This document shows, piece after piece, positions 36,472-46,971 of a stretch of DNA of 64,000 bases (positions within the stretch are counted from its first letter, which is position 1; each line of letters opens with the position of its first letter). A program made the position numbers and the translations under genes. The notes below the pieces were generated by a model. That model was not told where the DNA came from. It saw only the letters and a list, made by a program, of their open reading frames with translations, and searched no databases. Origin of the DNA: JAWKTT01 sp041398965 (lineage in GTDB: Bacteria; Planctomycetota; Planctomycetia; Planctomycetales; Planctomycetaceae); contig JAWKTT010000015.1 of the NCBI GenBank assembly GCA_041398965.1, forward strand, positions 62,001 through 126,000, written 5' to 3'.

Positions 36472-39048
36472 TCATTGCGATGGCAGATGAACATTCACAA
36501 GAATCGTTTCGCCGACTTTGCCGCCGGAAAGGGCGAGTGTACCTAGGCGGTAGGTCATGTGGGAGATTGGTATTCCGGTACGCAAAGTGGCGATTGGTTT
36601 TCCGGTCTTAAATTCGGCGACGATCAGGTCTCCGGTGCGATATCCAAGGATAACATAGTCTTCAGAAGATGTCGCGGCAACGAAATCGGCGCTTGGACCA
36701 CCGATCATGGTCTGCTTGGAGTAGTCGCCCGAATTCATATCCCAGCGAATCGCCACTGGCATGTTCTCCTTCCAGAAGTCGATGCCAGGAATGAGATAAG
36801 CCAGCTTGCCGTTGGACGAGAACGAAACGGCCTCCGTCGGACCAAAGTCGTGGAACTGGTATAACACCGTTTTCGCATCGATGTCGTAGCAGTCAATCTC
36901 TTTTTTTGTCGTGGCTGAGATCAGCAATCGTTTGCCATCGGGAGACATTCCGAAGCATTTCGCATTGCCTCGCCGCGATTGATCAGGGTCGATCTGTTTC
37001 TCGATGAGCTTCTCACCCGACTCCAAGTCGATGACGACTGCTTTAGGGGCATCACCATAAAACCGTGCCAGTACACGCCGTGACAAACGGGAGAGTGTAA
37101 ATTCCACGGAAGAGAATTCTCCGCAGTCGATCGAGTAGCGAACTTGGCCCGTCGATGGATTCCAGATTCGCAGCGTGGTGGTTTCATGCGAATGACTAAT
37201 GGCGGTCGTGTCATCGAGTACCGCCAGCGCAGCGATCGCTGCCGGCGGGGCGTCAATCGTGCTGACATTCACTCCGTCAACTAGGTCGATGCGTTTGAGT
37301 CCCTCCTGCGTCGACAGGAAGGCGGAGTCCTCCGTCACAGCCAAGGCGTCCGCTTGCCAAAATCTCTCTTCCGGCTGACTGGTTGGTGACACCAGTTTTC
37401 CGGTACGGGCATCGCGAATTTCAACGACACTGTCTTTACCGCGAGCTTTACCGCGAGCGAAAGAGTACGTTCCAGATTCCAAGAGTTGTAACGTCGCGAC
37501 TTCGCGCGGCATCTCTGAGGGCGATGTCATTGATTCCATCGTGCGATCGATGACGTCAATGACTTTTGACTGGGCGGCAACTTTGGGAGTTGTGTAACGC
37601 AGTAGGTAACGTCCATCGTCTGTCATCGCGAAAAGTTTGCAGCCGTCGAGCACCGACATCTCTCCAACCTTGTCGCCGGTAATGATGTCGTACATGACGG
37701 TCGGCTGATCTTCGATGCAGGCGACAACGACGTCCGTTCCTGGAACCGTTCGTATCGCCGCGTCGTCGCCGTATCCGATCTTGACCAGAGCGGCCCCTGC
37801 ATCCCCCGTCTCTAGATCAAACGGGGTCAGCGGAAGTCCGGAACCGTAACCTAGCACTTTGGTTCCATCATGAGAAAGGCCGACCCATTGGACATGGCCG
37901 ACATAATAGCGACGATGCAATTTCGCTGTGTCAACGTCCCATCCAGAGAACTCATGAAACGTTCCGGCGATGAGTCGCTTGTTGTCTGGCGTAAACGTAC
38001 ACGAAAAAATCGGCCCTCCCTCCCCCAAGTCCATCTTGCTAACAAGACTGTTGCTCGCGATGTCCCAGACCGCGAGATAATCTCCCTTGCCAACGGCGAC
38101 TCGACCGTTTCCCGAGATCGCAATTGTGTCGAAGCTACCGGACTCCTCGCCGGTCTCAATGGTCGTGACGGGAACACTGCCGTCGATTCCCATGACCTTG
38201 ACGATCCCCTTGCTGCACGCAAAAGCAAGTTGTTGCCCATTCGGTGACATCGCAACATCACTGGCGTAGTACAGTTCCTCTAACGTGATGCTGTTGACAG
38301 TTTTTCCCGTACTGAGTTCCCAAATATGGACGCTGGAATCGACCATCGTGAGGGCATGTTTGTTGTCAGGGAGAACCATCAGGCGACGGACCTCGACATT
38401 CTGTCCACTCGCAAGATGATGGTGCCGCGCCACGACTGGTCCCCCCGCTTGCGGAACCGTGACAAAGATTGGTTCAAAGACTTGAGTCTGCGATCCACTA
38501 CCGAACATCGTCTTGATCTCGGATTCCCCAACGCCCGAACAGTGCAGGCGCAGCTGAGACCATGCTTCGTGCGGACGGTATCGGAGCACATCGGCGGCAA
38601 GCAACAGTGACTGATAAAGCATTTTTCCCGAAGGGGTTTCGCCGACTTCCTCGCGTCGCGACAGCACGGCATCGACACCGACTCGCTGGACCTCGGCAGC
38701 AATCCAATTTGCGTCGCTGAATTCTGCAGGACCCGTCGAGACCGGACGATCCGCGGCGTATTCAACGTAATGTTCCGAACGATCTTTGTTCATCAACGTG
38801 AAGATCGTGTCCATCGCCTCATTGAATTCTTCACGCGACACCGACCCGTTCAATGGACCGCCACCCGGGGTGGTCGTCAGTGTCATGGGGTCGGTCGCGT
38901 CGTCGTCATCCGAAGTGCTTAAATCATGAGCTTCCGTGACGACGCTCGGTGATTGAGCCGGCACCGCTGTTGAGCTCTCCGGCTTTCCGCATCCAACGAG
39001 CCCATTCGTAATTAGGGTCACCGCCAGCAAAGTATTCAATCGCGACAC
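36472..39048 (-). CDS. WD40-repeat lipoprotein, 858 aa
   Basis: GTG 39048 is preceded by GAGGAG. The signal ends in TNGLVGCGKP, a lipobox with Cys21. From about residue 200 come beta-propeller repeats (NVEVRRLMVLPDNKHALTMV, VHIWELSTGKTVNSI, LAVWDIASNSLVSKM, LRIWNPSTGQVRYSI, GNAKCFGMSPDGKRLLIS). These propellers are probably protein-binding, in the periplasm. The catalytic role, if any, is unknown. The gene separates the Hint array from the IS4 element and is on the opposite strand. Confidence 0.85.
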   Translation of the reverse strand: MSRLNTLLAVTLITNGLVGCGKPESSTAVPAQSPSVVTEAHDLSTSDDDDATDPMTLTTTPGGGPLNGSVSREEFNEAMDTIFTLMNKDRSEHYVEYAADRPVSTGPAEFSDANWIAAEVQRVGVDAVLSRREEVGETPSGKMLYQSLLLAADVLRYRPHEAWSQLRLHCSGVGESEIKTMFGSGSQTQVFEPIFVTVPQAGGPVVARHHHLASGQNVEVRRLMVLPDNKHALTMVDSSVHIWELSTGKTVNSITLEELYYASDVAMSPNGQQLAFACSKGIVKVMGIDGSVPVTTIETGEESGSFDTIAISGNGRVAVGKGDYLAVWDIASNSLVSKMDLGEGGPIFSCTFTPDNKRLIAGTFHEFSGWDVDTAKLHRRYYVGHVQWVGLSHDGTKVLGYGSGLPLTPFDLETGDAGAALVKIGYGDDAAIRTVPGTDVVVACIEDQPTVMYDIITGDKVGEMSVLDGCKLFAMTDDGRYLLRYTTPKVAAQSKVIDVIDRTMESMTSPSEMPREVATLQLLESGTYSFARGKARGKDSVVEIRDARTGKLVSPTSQPEERFWQADALAVTEDSAFLSTQEGLKRIDLVDGVNVSTIDAPPAAIAALAVLDDTTAISHSHETTTLRIWNPSTGQVRYSIDCGEFSSVEFTLSRLSRRVLARFYGDAPKAVVIDLESGEKLIEKQIDPDQSRRGNAKCFGMSPDGKRLLISATTKKEIDCYDIDAKTVLYQFHDFGPTEAVSFSSNGKLAYLIPGIDFWKENMPVAIRWDMNSGDYSKQTMIGGPSADFVAATSSEDYVILGYRTGDLIVAEFKTGKPIATLRTGIPISHMTYRLGTLALSGGKVGETILVNVHLPSQ

Positions 39049-39247
39049 TGGTCAACTCCTCATTGAAGTTAGGTCGGTATGGGACAGCCGCATCTTATTG
39101 TCGAATTTAAATTAGAAACAGTCACGATACAACGAACGATATTCGGTCGTCAACACGCCGGATCGAACGTGTCAGGTCCTTTCAGTTCTAGTAAGACTTC
39201 CTTGTGGAGTTTAATGGGCACATGCCCAGATATCATCGCGACCGCGC

Positions 39248-39288
39248 GGGGTGGCATGTTCGTTGGTTTGGGTGCCATGCCCTCGCTC
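39248..39288. repeat. REP-like repeat, copy 2
   Basis: Matches the motif at 30865-30912 (GGGTGGCATGTTCGT..., GCCATGCCCTCGCTC). It abuts the left end of the IS4 element. Confidence 0.5.
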
Positions 39289-40653
39289 GCATTGGTATCT
39301 ACACATCTCAGTCGGATCGACAGAGCACGGGGGCGGCGGTTTGGGCGAGGGTTTTCAGTTCTTCGGCGGTGTATTGATTGAGCAGTTCAATGAGGGGGAG
39401 CAGGATCATGAGACCGGCGACGAGCGACGACGGAGTGATCGGGCGATGACGTTTCGTCTGGCGACCGCTCAGACGCACTAAGAATCGGCGGCATTGGGCA
39501 GCCGCTTCACCGGGTTGCCGGTCGAGTTCCCAAACCGTCACGCAGGCCATCGCGGCGACGAGGAGACGTTTCGCGATCGCGTTCGCGGTTTGTTGTTGCC
39601 AAGATTCGATTTGCTGGCCCCCGCTTGATCAGTTTATGGAATGACTCGATCTGCCAGCGCCAGGAGTACCAGTCGGCTAATGTTTCCGCTAACACTTCGT
39701 CTGGCACATTCGACAGCAGAGACCATATGGCCAGGACCTGCCCTTCTTCATCCACAACACGACTCACCACGAGTCGCAATGGCAGCGGACCACCCGGGAG
39801 TTTCAGGCGACCCTGAGCGGTTCGTTTTCGAGCGGGACGCGAAAGCTCAATCTCTGCGGAGGCGACCTCACGCCAACCCGTGCGACCGCGACTTCACCCG
39901 CCCCTTCAAAGAGCCCCTGTTGATCCAACTCTTGGACCAGATCAGAGAGAGAAGAGAGTCCCCCTTGCCAATCGACCTTTCGCGTGAAGTCCGCCCGAAC
40001 CAAGAACTGTTTTCCGGCGGCAGACCACTCTCGAAAGTGAGCGGCGGCATCCGCTTCACGATCAATGACGTGAACAATTCGAGCGGAGAGATTCCAGTTG
40101 TCCGATGCTTGCATCACCGGGAACAATTGTTGCAGATGATGCGTCCGCTCACTCCGCCGGTCGTGTTGCGTGGAATGGACACCATCGGCTGCGAGCAACT
40201 CTAAAGACATCGGAGCCAGGGGCTGACCATTCTCCGCGCTGATCAGCAGAGCGGTGTCAAGGTCGTAACCCCTGTCGTCGGAACCGGTGAGTTGCGTTTG
40301 ATCCGTCTTGGCGGCATGGCCGCGATACGCCAGCTTCGACCAGTCATGTGCCAGCAAAACGTAACCCGATTGATCCTCCGCCAACCCGCGCCGACCATAC
40401 TCTCGCAACGGAACCACGAGTTGGGGCAGCGTGACGTTCTCATTGGCCAGAAACCGCCATAAGCCTTGTGTACACGCAAAGCTCTGAGCTTGATCCTGCA
40501 TCGCCTTCGGCCCAGCCGCCTGATCGGGATTCGCGTTCATATGCTCACGCACCAACCGCCAATACCCCCGCCGCAACCGCACATCCATCTCTAGTATTTC
40601 AATTCCATCCAGACGACTCTACCAAATCCCCGAAGATGTGTAGATACCAATGC
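39289..40653 (-). mobile_element. IS4-family insertion sequence, degenerate
   Basis: A 20-bp perfect inverted repeat bounds it: GCATTGGTATCTACACATCT at 39289-39308 and its reverse complement at 40634-40653. The transposase gene inside is frameshifted. The element sits inside the 3' part of an integrase gene fragment. I found no convincing target duplication, suggesting later deletion at one side. Confidence 0.75.
39308..40588 (-). pseudogene. IS4-like transposase, frameshifted
   Basis: The first part (40588 to 39803) has FACTQGLWRFLANENV, VLLAHDWSKLAYRGH (first Asp) and HVIDREADAAAHF (second Asp). The catalytic Glu in WQIESFHKLIKRG and the C-terminus fall in other frames (39779-39507 and 39550-39308), so at least two frameshifts break the gene. 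Confidence 0.75.
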
Positions 40654-40877
40654 ACCCGGTTCCGATGCACCCAGTCGAGAAAATGGTCCACGATCTCGGG
40701 AAGAGAAATGCTCAAGCTTCGAACAGTCGTCCTGTCCAACTCCGGCTTCGCCATCAGATCGTGAAACTGACGCAGCGCCTCCTTCTTGTCAGGCCCAAGA
40801 TTGACCTGCTTGCCATCGAACTCAACGTACCAACGCTTGTTCGACTTCCGAAACCACGGTTTACGCGCACGCGACAT
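40599..40877 (-). pseudogene. Tyrosine recombinase (integrase) N-terminal fragment next to tRNA-Arg
   Basis: ATG 40877 has GGAGGG eight bases upstream. The start MSRARKPWFRKSNKRWYVEF and NLGPDKKEALRQFHDLMAKP match the N-terminal DNA-binding part of planctomycete phage-type integrases. After WVHRNR the reading runs into the IS4 inverted repeat, so the catalytic part is lost. It lies just downstream of the 3' end of tRNA-Arg, the classic position of an island integrase. Confidence 0.7.
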
Positions 40878-40940
40878 CACAAAACCCTCCAACTTGAGAT
40901 AAGGAATCACAAGCCAGCAAGCTGAAAGGCTTCGTTGGTC

Positions 40941-40977
40941 GCCCCTGAGCAGCGGTAACTGCTCAGGGGCATTTTTG
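40941..40977 (+). terminator. Strong intrinsic terminator-like hairpin
   Basis: GCCCCTGAGCAG (40941-40952) pairs with 40959-40970 around a 6-base loop CGGTAA, followed by ATTTTTG. It points along the plus strand. No intact plus-strand gene precedes it, so it may belong to a former island end. Confidence 0.7.
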
Positions 40978-41035
40978 TATCGGAGTTCCCTGCATGAGTT
41001 CCCTGCATTCGATGCAAGGATCGTCGTAAGTCTAG

Positions 41036-41109
<74 letters not shown>

Positions 41110-41284
41110 AAGTTGTTTGTATGATTAACGTTATTGTCTGTGCTTGGGACACTCGCGGGATTGCCAGCGACCCGTTCTGACACCGGACCCCAACTCCAAT
41201 CCCCCACGCCGCGGATTATACCAAAAGTAAGTCGATTCACAAACCATCGAATTCACATCCAGAATCTCCGCTGTTTCCCACGCA

Positions 41285-42015
41285 ATGGGAAGATGGGCCG
41301 AGAAAAAACGGGGCAAAATGCATTACTTCGGATATTGGAAGGCGCCACACAGGAGACTCAATCTTTGTGGGGATCAGGGGGCTGATCTTCACACAGCGAG
41401 GAAACCCCGGCAGACCGGTGGCGTCACACTTCGCGACATCGTCAATCGCTTCCTGTCTACGAAGAAGCAGTTCCAAGAGATTGGAGAATTGACCAGAAGG
41501 ACATTCGACGACGACTTCCGTGCGGGCGGCTTGTTCAACTTCTAAGCCAGAATTGTATTGCGGCTGACTTGGGGCCGGATGATTTCGAGAAGTTGCGTGG
41601 GAAGATCACCCGAACACGCGGGCCCGCTTCTTTGGGAAACAGAATTCTGCGAATCCGTTCGATCTTTCGCTGTGCACACGAGTCGTGAATGGAGGAATCA
41701 ACCGTTCGATAGGGATGTGGGTTCAAGCGTCCAAGCTGAAGGACGCTACGTTTCGCTTGTGGGGCGAAGGGGCAAAGGATGCTCGAGTCTCAAGAAGTTG
41801 CACGACTTCTTGAGACTTCATCCCCACAGCTACGAGCATGATACTTCTGGGGGTGAACTGTGGATTCGGCAATCACGATTGTGGTTCCCTGGCGCGGCTT
41901 GCCTGAGCGTTTCGCCCGGTGGAACAATGTGTGGCGACGGTATCGTCGGTGGTCTGCCAACGGTGTGGGAGGGCGACTGATGCAGGAGTTGGGCGATCCC
42001 GATTTGGAGAAGTGA
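41285..42015 (+). pseudogene. Tyrosine integrase relic, many frameshifts
   Basis: Planctomycete integrase blocks are scattered across frames: KMHYFGYWKAPH, DLHTARKPRQTGGVTLRDIV, then DLGPDDFEKLRGKITRTRGP, NRILRIRSIFR, and LGVNCGFGNHDCGSLARLA, all in the expected order. The tyrosine-bearing C-terminus is not seen. It is on the opposite side of tRNA-Arg from the fragment at 40599. Remaining bases to 42225 hold nothing further. Confidence 0.7.
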
Positions 42016-42225
42016 CAGTTCGAATTCGCCTCGACCAAGAAGTGAGGAAAGCACACGACGGTGGCCGAGCAGTCGTTTAAGGCACAGACTGAAGCAAAGT
42101 TTTGATCAGTGAGACTCGCGGGATGAGAGGTCTCCGGGCATAATACCCCACAGGCGACGACTGTAGCGGATTCGGTCGGCAGCGATCAGCACAAGTTGAG
42201 AAATGTACACGAAAGAACGGACGTC

Positions 42226-42885
42226 ATGAGTGAGGGACGACCAGAGGCGGATCAAGTGACTCCCGCCGCCACCACGAAGCTGACTTCCGAAAAGGAACCT
42301 CGGGGGAGTCGTTTGGCGACGATCATGGGGGGCGTACTGTTGCTGGGCTGCCTGTTGATCTGTGGGGTTTGTACAGCGGGATTCTTTCTCTTTCGGCCGC
42401 AGATTCATCCCGATCCCGAACGGGTGGAGCCTGTCGTGGCCGAGATGTTGCGGATTTCAGTGCCGCCGGAATTCGAGCCTCGCGGCATTATCGAGTGGCC
42501 CTTCTTTCACCTGATGGTCATTCGAGGAGCTTACTTCGAGTTGACTGGAGACGATGGCATCCTGATGCTCGTGCAAGTCGACAGCGGACTTTTGAAGGAA
42601 GAGGACATCAGCGAGCATGTGCGGCAGACCCTGCGGGAAGAGGGAGCGAGCGGACCGCCGTTGACCATCACCGCAACCGAGTCTCGCGAATTTGTCGTAC
42701 GTGGTCGACCGGTGACATTCCAGTTTCAACTGGGTGAAGACCCCGAGACCGAACTGAAGTACCATCTCGTGGAAGGGGTTGTCGATGGCAACTCCGGCCC
42801 AGTCCTCATCGCCTTTCGAGTCACCGACGACTCGTGGCTGATGAATGAGGCCAAGGTCATCAATACGATTAACTCAGTTCAATGA
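42226..42885 (+). CDS. Single-pass membrane protein of unknown function, 219 aa
   Basis: ATG 42226 starts MSEGRPEADQVTPAATTKLT, a Thr/Ala-rich cytoplasmic stretch, then a transmembrane segment near residues 35-57 (IMGGVLLLGCLLICGVCTAGFF). The outer part of about 160 residues is a mixed alpha/beta domain (RISVPPEFEPRGIIEWPFFH, VQVDSGLLKEEDISEHV). It resembles small planctomycete membrane proteins without known role. The weak site GGAC is the only upstream purine motif, so the start is uncertain. Confidence 0.7.
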   Translation: MSEGRPEADQVTPAATTKLTSEKEPRGSRLATIMGGVLLLGCLLICGVCTAGFFLFRPQIHPDPERVEPVVAEMLRISVPPEFEPRGIIEWPFFHLMVIRGAYFELTGDDGILMLVQVDSGLLKEEDISEHVRQTLREEGASGPPLTITATESREFVVRGRPVTFQFQLGEDPETELKYHLVEGVVDGNSGPVLIAFRVTDDSWLMNEAKVINTINSVQ

Positions 42886-42982
42886 TGCACACTCTGGCGA
42901 CAGTGGCATCGTCGAAACAATTCTATCGAGCCCGTTTCTCGACACCTTCCGATTGCCAACACATTTCTTTGGAACATGACTC

Positions 42983-43963
42983 ATGAACCACCCCCCGGTC
43001 TCTCGATCGTATCGACTCTTTGACAACTTCGGCCAAGTGCTGCGGACGACTCTGTATATCGCGTTACTGGGAACAGTCGGTCAATTTGTCATCGCCGATG
43101 AGGTCCCCGCCACCAAGCCTGCGGGAAGGAAAGGTGCCGCAAGAACGGTCGAACCAGAAGCGGATGCCGCCAAGCCAACTCGACTGGTGGTTTACAAAGA
43201 GGTGGGCGAAGTTCAACTGAAACTGCATCTGTTTATGCCGTCCAACTGGAAGAAAGAAGAGCGTCGAGGGGCGGTTGTGTTCTTCTTTGGCGGGGGGTGG
43301 GTTGGCGGGTCAGCAACGCAGTTCTACCCTCACTCGGCGCATCTGGCCGATTTGGGGATGGTCGCGATTTGCGCCGAGTATCGTGTTAAGAGCAAACACC
43401 ACACGACCCCTTGGGAGTGTGTGGCTGACGGTCATGATGCGGTGCGATGGGTTCGCGAACATGCTGGCGAACTCGGCGTCGACCCCGACCGCATCGCGGC
43501 GGGGGGAGGTTCCGCAGGGGGCCATGTCGCCGCTGCGGTTGCCCTGTGTGACGACCCGGAGATGACCGCCGACATGAAAGAAGTGTCGTCCATTCCGAAT
43601 GCTCTCGTGCTGTTCAATCCGGTCTACGACAACGGACCGGAGGGGTGGGGACACGCGGCAGTAAAGGACCGATGGGAATCAATCTCGCCAATGCACAACA
43701 TCCGTCGAGGTATGCCCCCGGCGATCGTTTTTCTGGGAACGAATGATGCTTTGATCCCAGTTGCAACAGCCGAAAAGTTCCGAGAGAAAATGCGAGCCGT
43801 CGACGTCCGAAGCGACTTGCATCTGTACGAAGGTGCAACGCACGGATTCTTCAACCAGAACAAAGAAGGGGGCAAATACTATCGCGAAACCGTCGGCGAG
43901 ATGGACAAATTCCTCGACAGTTTGGGCTACTTTAGTCCGGCATCGAAGAAGGAATCCAAGTAA
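42983..43963 (+). CDS. Secreted alpha/beta-hydrolase (esterase/lipase, HSL-like), 326 aa
   Basis: An N-terminal hydrophobic stretch (LRTTLYIALLGTVGQFVIA) suggests export. The hydrolase core shows the oxyanion block VVFFFGGGWVGGS, the nucleophile elbow GGGSAGGHVA (Ser near 177), Asp in FLGTNDALIP and His in EGATHGFFNQ, a complete Ser-Asp-His triad. Many planctomycete members act on acetylated polysaccharides, but the substrate is not visible here. It follows the 42226 gene at about 100 bases on the same strand. Confidence 0.88.
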   Translation: MNHPPVSRSYRLFDNFGQVLRTTLYIALLGTVGQFVIADEVPATKPAGRKGAARTVEPEADAAKPTRLVVYKEVGEVQLKLHLFMPSNWKKEERRGAVVFFFGGGWVGGSATQFYPHSAHLADLGMVAICAEYRVKSKHHTTPWECVADGHDAVRWVREHAGELGVDPDRIAAGGGSAGGHVAAAVALCDDPEMTADMKEVSSIPNALVLFNPVYDNGPEGWGHAAVKDRWESISPMHNIRRGMPPAIVFLGTNDALIPVATAEKFREKMRAVDVRSDLHLYEGATHGFFNQNKEGGKYYRETVGEMDKFLDSLGYFSPASKKESK

Positions 43964-44344
43964 CTGAGGGGGCATTTCCAGCTTTGTCGACGCCCTTCAT
44001 CAGAGGCCTTAACCGAGGCGAGGCTCGATTTCGCCTGTTCTTGATGCTCCTGTTTCAATCAGCGTCTTATCGGGGGAGATGGTTCGGCTGGGCGTAACCT
44101 GACACCAATGGTGTATCAACTTGTGGCGGTATCGTGTGCCAACCACGATGAGGCCGATCAATCTGGGAAGTGCTCCCCAGGAGGAACTCTCTGTTGTCGC
44201 TGCTGGATGGTGTTTTCAGGTCAGCCTTTTGATCACGCACTGCTACTTGTGCCTCGCAACTCAGGCCGGTGCGATGCTTGGCGTACTTGTCGTCCCAGTC
44301 TAGGGTTTCGTCAACAGGCAAGGATTTCTGGTGTGCAGGTCGTC
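43964..44344. other. 381-bp gap without recognisable gene
   Basis: Only short unsupported ORFs are present. A few minus-strand stretches (WHTIPPQVDTPLVSGYAQP) look like transposase debris but are too short to name. Confidence 0.4.
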
Positions 44345-46843
44345 CTACTTAACGCGACTGCTTCCTTCGATGATCCCTCTGGTGAACGCCAGTTTGTCGG
44401 CCGGGTCAAGCAGGTTGAGATTCACTTCTTCCCAGAGTTCGGCTCCGTCGCCACGACAAGCCGAGAGAGCCGCGGCAAGGCGGACCGATTCTTCTCGCAG
44501 TAAAGAGTCCTTCAGACTACGGGCGACTCGCAACCCTTCGACTTTGTCGACCACCATCAGTTGCTGCACTGTCTGCATGGCGAGAATATCGACCTGAACC
44601 GTGTCTGAGTCTGGTTTGTTATAATACCCGCCTAGAATCGTTGTGACCCTTGCGAAATCTCGTTTCTGGAACTCGAACCTGATGGCTGCTGCGGTTGATT
44701 CGCTGAGATAGGATTTCCGCTCAGTGAGCTTGGCCACTCGTGCTTGAATCGGCGTGACGAGTGCCGGTTCGTTGGCTCGGCGAGCCAGCGTGAGTAGGAC
44801 GTCCAGTGCGGGACCACTGTCGAAGGTTTGGTGAATCGCCGGGTCACTGGAAGCTTCACGTCGAAGAATCTCATCCCATGCCTCTTGTCGAAAAGAAGCA
44901 GTCGCCGCGCGAATGACGATCTCTTCGTCCAGACGTTGCCGTAGCTGGGCACGAGCCCACCAGCCATTGCAGGCTTGAAGGTACTCGCTGAAACGGGCGT
45001 TCAGTTCAATTTCCGGGAGCCTTGCCAAAGTCTGAAGTTGCTTCTTGGCGGTGAGTTGGCGAGTCGATTCTGTCTGATCGTAAAGGGGCTTGGCCAATGT
45101 CAGATTCGGAGCGATGCCGATGGTTAGGTCGAGGGCCGTTTGAAACGTCGCGAGGGCGGCAGGCTTTTTTCCAAGTTCCCATTGGCACTCCATGAGACTG
45201 CTCGCTGCCGCCACCGCCAACAGAGTCTCCGCAGGGTCCGGCAACCCAAAGTCGGCGTCGTGCCTCTGATCGTAGAGACTCTTCATGTCGGGCACTTCGA
45301 CGATAGAGGGAGTCTGAACCTGCGCCAATGCCATCGCTGCGAGATCAGCCCCTTTTGCGGCCTCCTCCGGGAGTTGTCGAGTGATTTGCGTCTGAGCGAC
45401 AGCCGTCCATGCGAGTGACTGTCCGGCCGGGGGCAGCGTTTTAATGAACTCGGTAAGATTGGTCATATTCTGCTTGGCGTCGACAGTCGTTTGGTCGGCA
45501 AGTTCAGCGGCGATCATCGCGGCACAGCTCGACTGAAGATAAACGTTCTTTCCGGCGGCAGCCCAAAGTTTGGCCGCGTCCCACTCCCCTTGCTGGCAGA
45601 GTCGTTGCGTCACAAGACCTCGCAACGGATCGGGATGTGTTCGCAGAGACGACCGCGAAAGCAGGCGATTCAGGTCGAAGTCAGATGAACCCAAAGCGGA
45701 ACGCCAGACCAGACTCAACTGCGATTGCTCTTTGTCGACCTTTGTCGGCATGAGTTGCTCAGCCTGGTCATGATGTCCAAGGGCACATTGGAGTGCGGCC
45801 AACTCACAACGGACATCCATCGGCATTCGTCCGAATTCCGGCAACGACTTCACTGCGTCGACGGCTTTGCTCGCCAATCCTTCCGCTACCGCCCGTTCCC
45901 CTTTCGCGAGTTCCTGCCATGCTTGTTTGGCGAGTGGAATGACTCGAAAATGTTCGGAAGGACCGGTCAGTTCATCAAGGACCTTCGCCACCTCGGTCCC
46001 ACGATTCATGTCGACCAAACTCTCAGCGATCAAGGCTCGACCAACCGATTTCCCTCGCGAAGACGTCTGATAGTCGGTGGCCGACTTGAGTGCAGTGTAC
46101 GCTTGAGCTTGAACCTCCGCCTTAGTCAACCTGGGGGGGCCATGATCGACCTCAGGCCCAGGGACAGGTTTTGGGGGAGGGGCATCATCGACAACTTCCG
46201 GGGCAGGCTTGGGTCCGGGAATGACGACATCATTCGAGCCCCCTCGACCCGCAGTGAACTTGTAGGCGACGAACAGAGCAATGGCCAATAGTACGCCGGA
46301 AATCGCCCAAAACTTCGCCGCACTACCAGTTGGTTCCGGTTCTTTCGCTGGTTCAACTTTCTCAGGCGCCGGAGCGACAAAGACCGGCATCATGCACTTC
46401 GCGTTACAACAACGAACTTCCAATCCCGCTTCCTTGCTGCTGATGAAGCCGGGGGTCTCGCACATCGGGCAGACGACCCGGACCATGCGTCCCTTCGCGG
46501 GACGGGAGCCGACCGGGCGAGCCGATTTCAATGCCGGAGACGCCACGTCGAATGGGTCGTCACTCCCAGTGCCGAGTGACGAACCATTCCCCCCTTTCTT
46601 CGGGGGGCTTCCCCCATCTCCTTGATGGAGCGTTGGACGAGGGGGCTTCATCCCGGCCCCGGAACCAGTGCCTCCTCCCTTGGTAGGTCCGGAAGAACTC
46701 GCTGGATTTCCCGATGCCTTTGCGGGCCCCTGAGGTTTTGGTGACGCAGGTTCCCCCGACATCGACGCCCCGCATGAAGGACACTCGAGCGCCTCGTCGT
46801 CCAGTACCGAAGCCCCACAAGACGGGCACAGTTTGAAGTCCAT
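44345..46843 (-). CDS. Membrane protein with zinc ribbons and helical repeat region, 832 aa
   Basis: ATG 46843 begins MDFKLCPSCGASVLDDEALE, a double-CxxC zinc ribbon, then a Pro/Gly/Ser-rich stretch, a second Cys block (CPMCETPGF... CCNAKC), and one transmembrane segment near residue 190 (FWAISGVLLAIALFVAYKF). The remaining 600 residues are a helical, TPR-like repeat region (AYTALKSATDYQTSSRG, AEGLASKAVDAVKSLPEFG). This architecture is common in planctomycete proteins with unknown role, likely cytoplasmic sensing with a periplasmic scaffold. Confidence 0.75.
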   Translation of the reverse strand: MDFKLCPSCGASVLDDEALECPSCGASMSGEPASPKPQGPAKASGNPASSSGPTKGGGTGSGAGMKPPRPTLHQGDGGSPPKKGGNGSSLGTGSDDPFDVASPALKSARPVGSRPAKGRMVRVVCPMCETPGFISSKEAGLEVRCCNAKCMMPVFVAPAPEKVEPAKEPEPTGSAAKFWAISGVLLAIALFVAYKFTAGRGGSNDVVIPGPKPAPEVVDDAPPPKPVPGPEVDHGPPRLTKAEVQAQAYTALKSATDYQTSSRGKSVGRALIAESLVDMNRGTEVAKVLDELTGPSEHFRVIPLAKQAWQELAKGERAVAEGLASKAVDAVKSLPEFGRMPMDVRCELAALQCALGHHDQAEQLMPTKVDKEQSQLSLVWRSALGSSDFDLNRLLSRSSLRTHPDPLRGLVTQRLCQQGEWDAAKLWAAAGKNVYLQSSCAAMIAAELADQTTVDAKQNMTNLTEFIKTLPPAGQSLAWTAVAQTQITRQLPEEAAKGADLAAMALAQVQTPSIVEVPDMKSLYDQRHDADFGLPDPAETLLAVAAASSLMECQWELGKKPAALATFQTALDLTIGIAPNLTLAKPLYDQTESTRQLTAKKQLQTLARLPEIELNARFSEYLQACNGWWARAQLRQRLDEEIVIRAATASFRQEAWDEILRREASSDPAIHQTFDSGPALDVLLTLARRANEPALVTPIQARVAKLTERKSYLSESTAAAIRFEFQKRDFARVTTILGGYYNKPDSDTVQVDILAMQTVQQLMVVDKVEGLRVARSLKDSLLREESVRLAAALSACRGDGAELWEEVNLNLLDPADKLAFTRGIIEGSSRVK

Positions 46844-46971
46844 GGTCTCTGCTTTCCAGGAGTCGATCTAAGTGAGATAAACCAAGAGATGGGAAAACGA
46901 TTCTACCATGTCGCACCACTCAGGGGAATTGGCAACAAGCACTGTTGGCTTCTTCGTGGATGCCCCCGCAT

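Noticed and set aside
36310..36546. 78-codon frame with a hydrophobic start (ttg at 36310)
   Set aside because: No good start or ribosome site, overlaps the WD40 gene end; probably non-coding.
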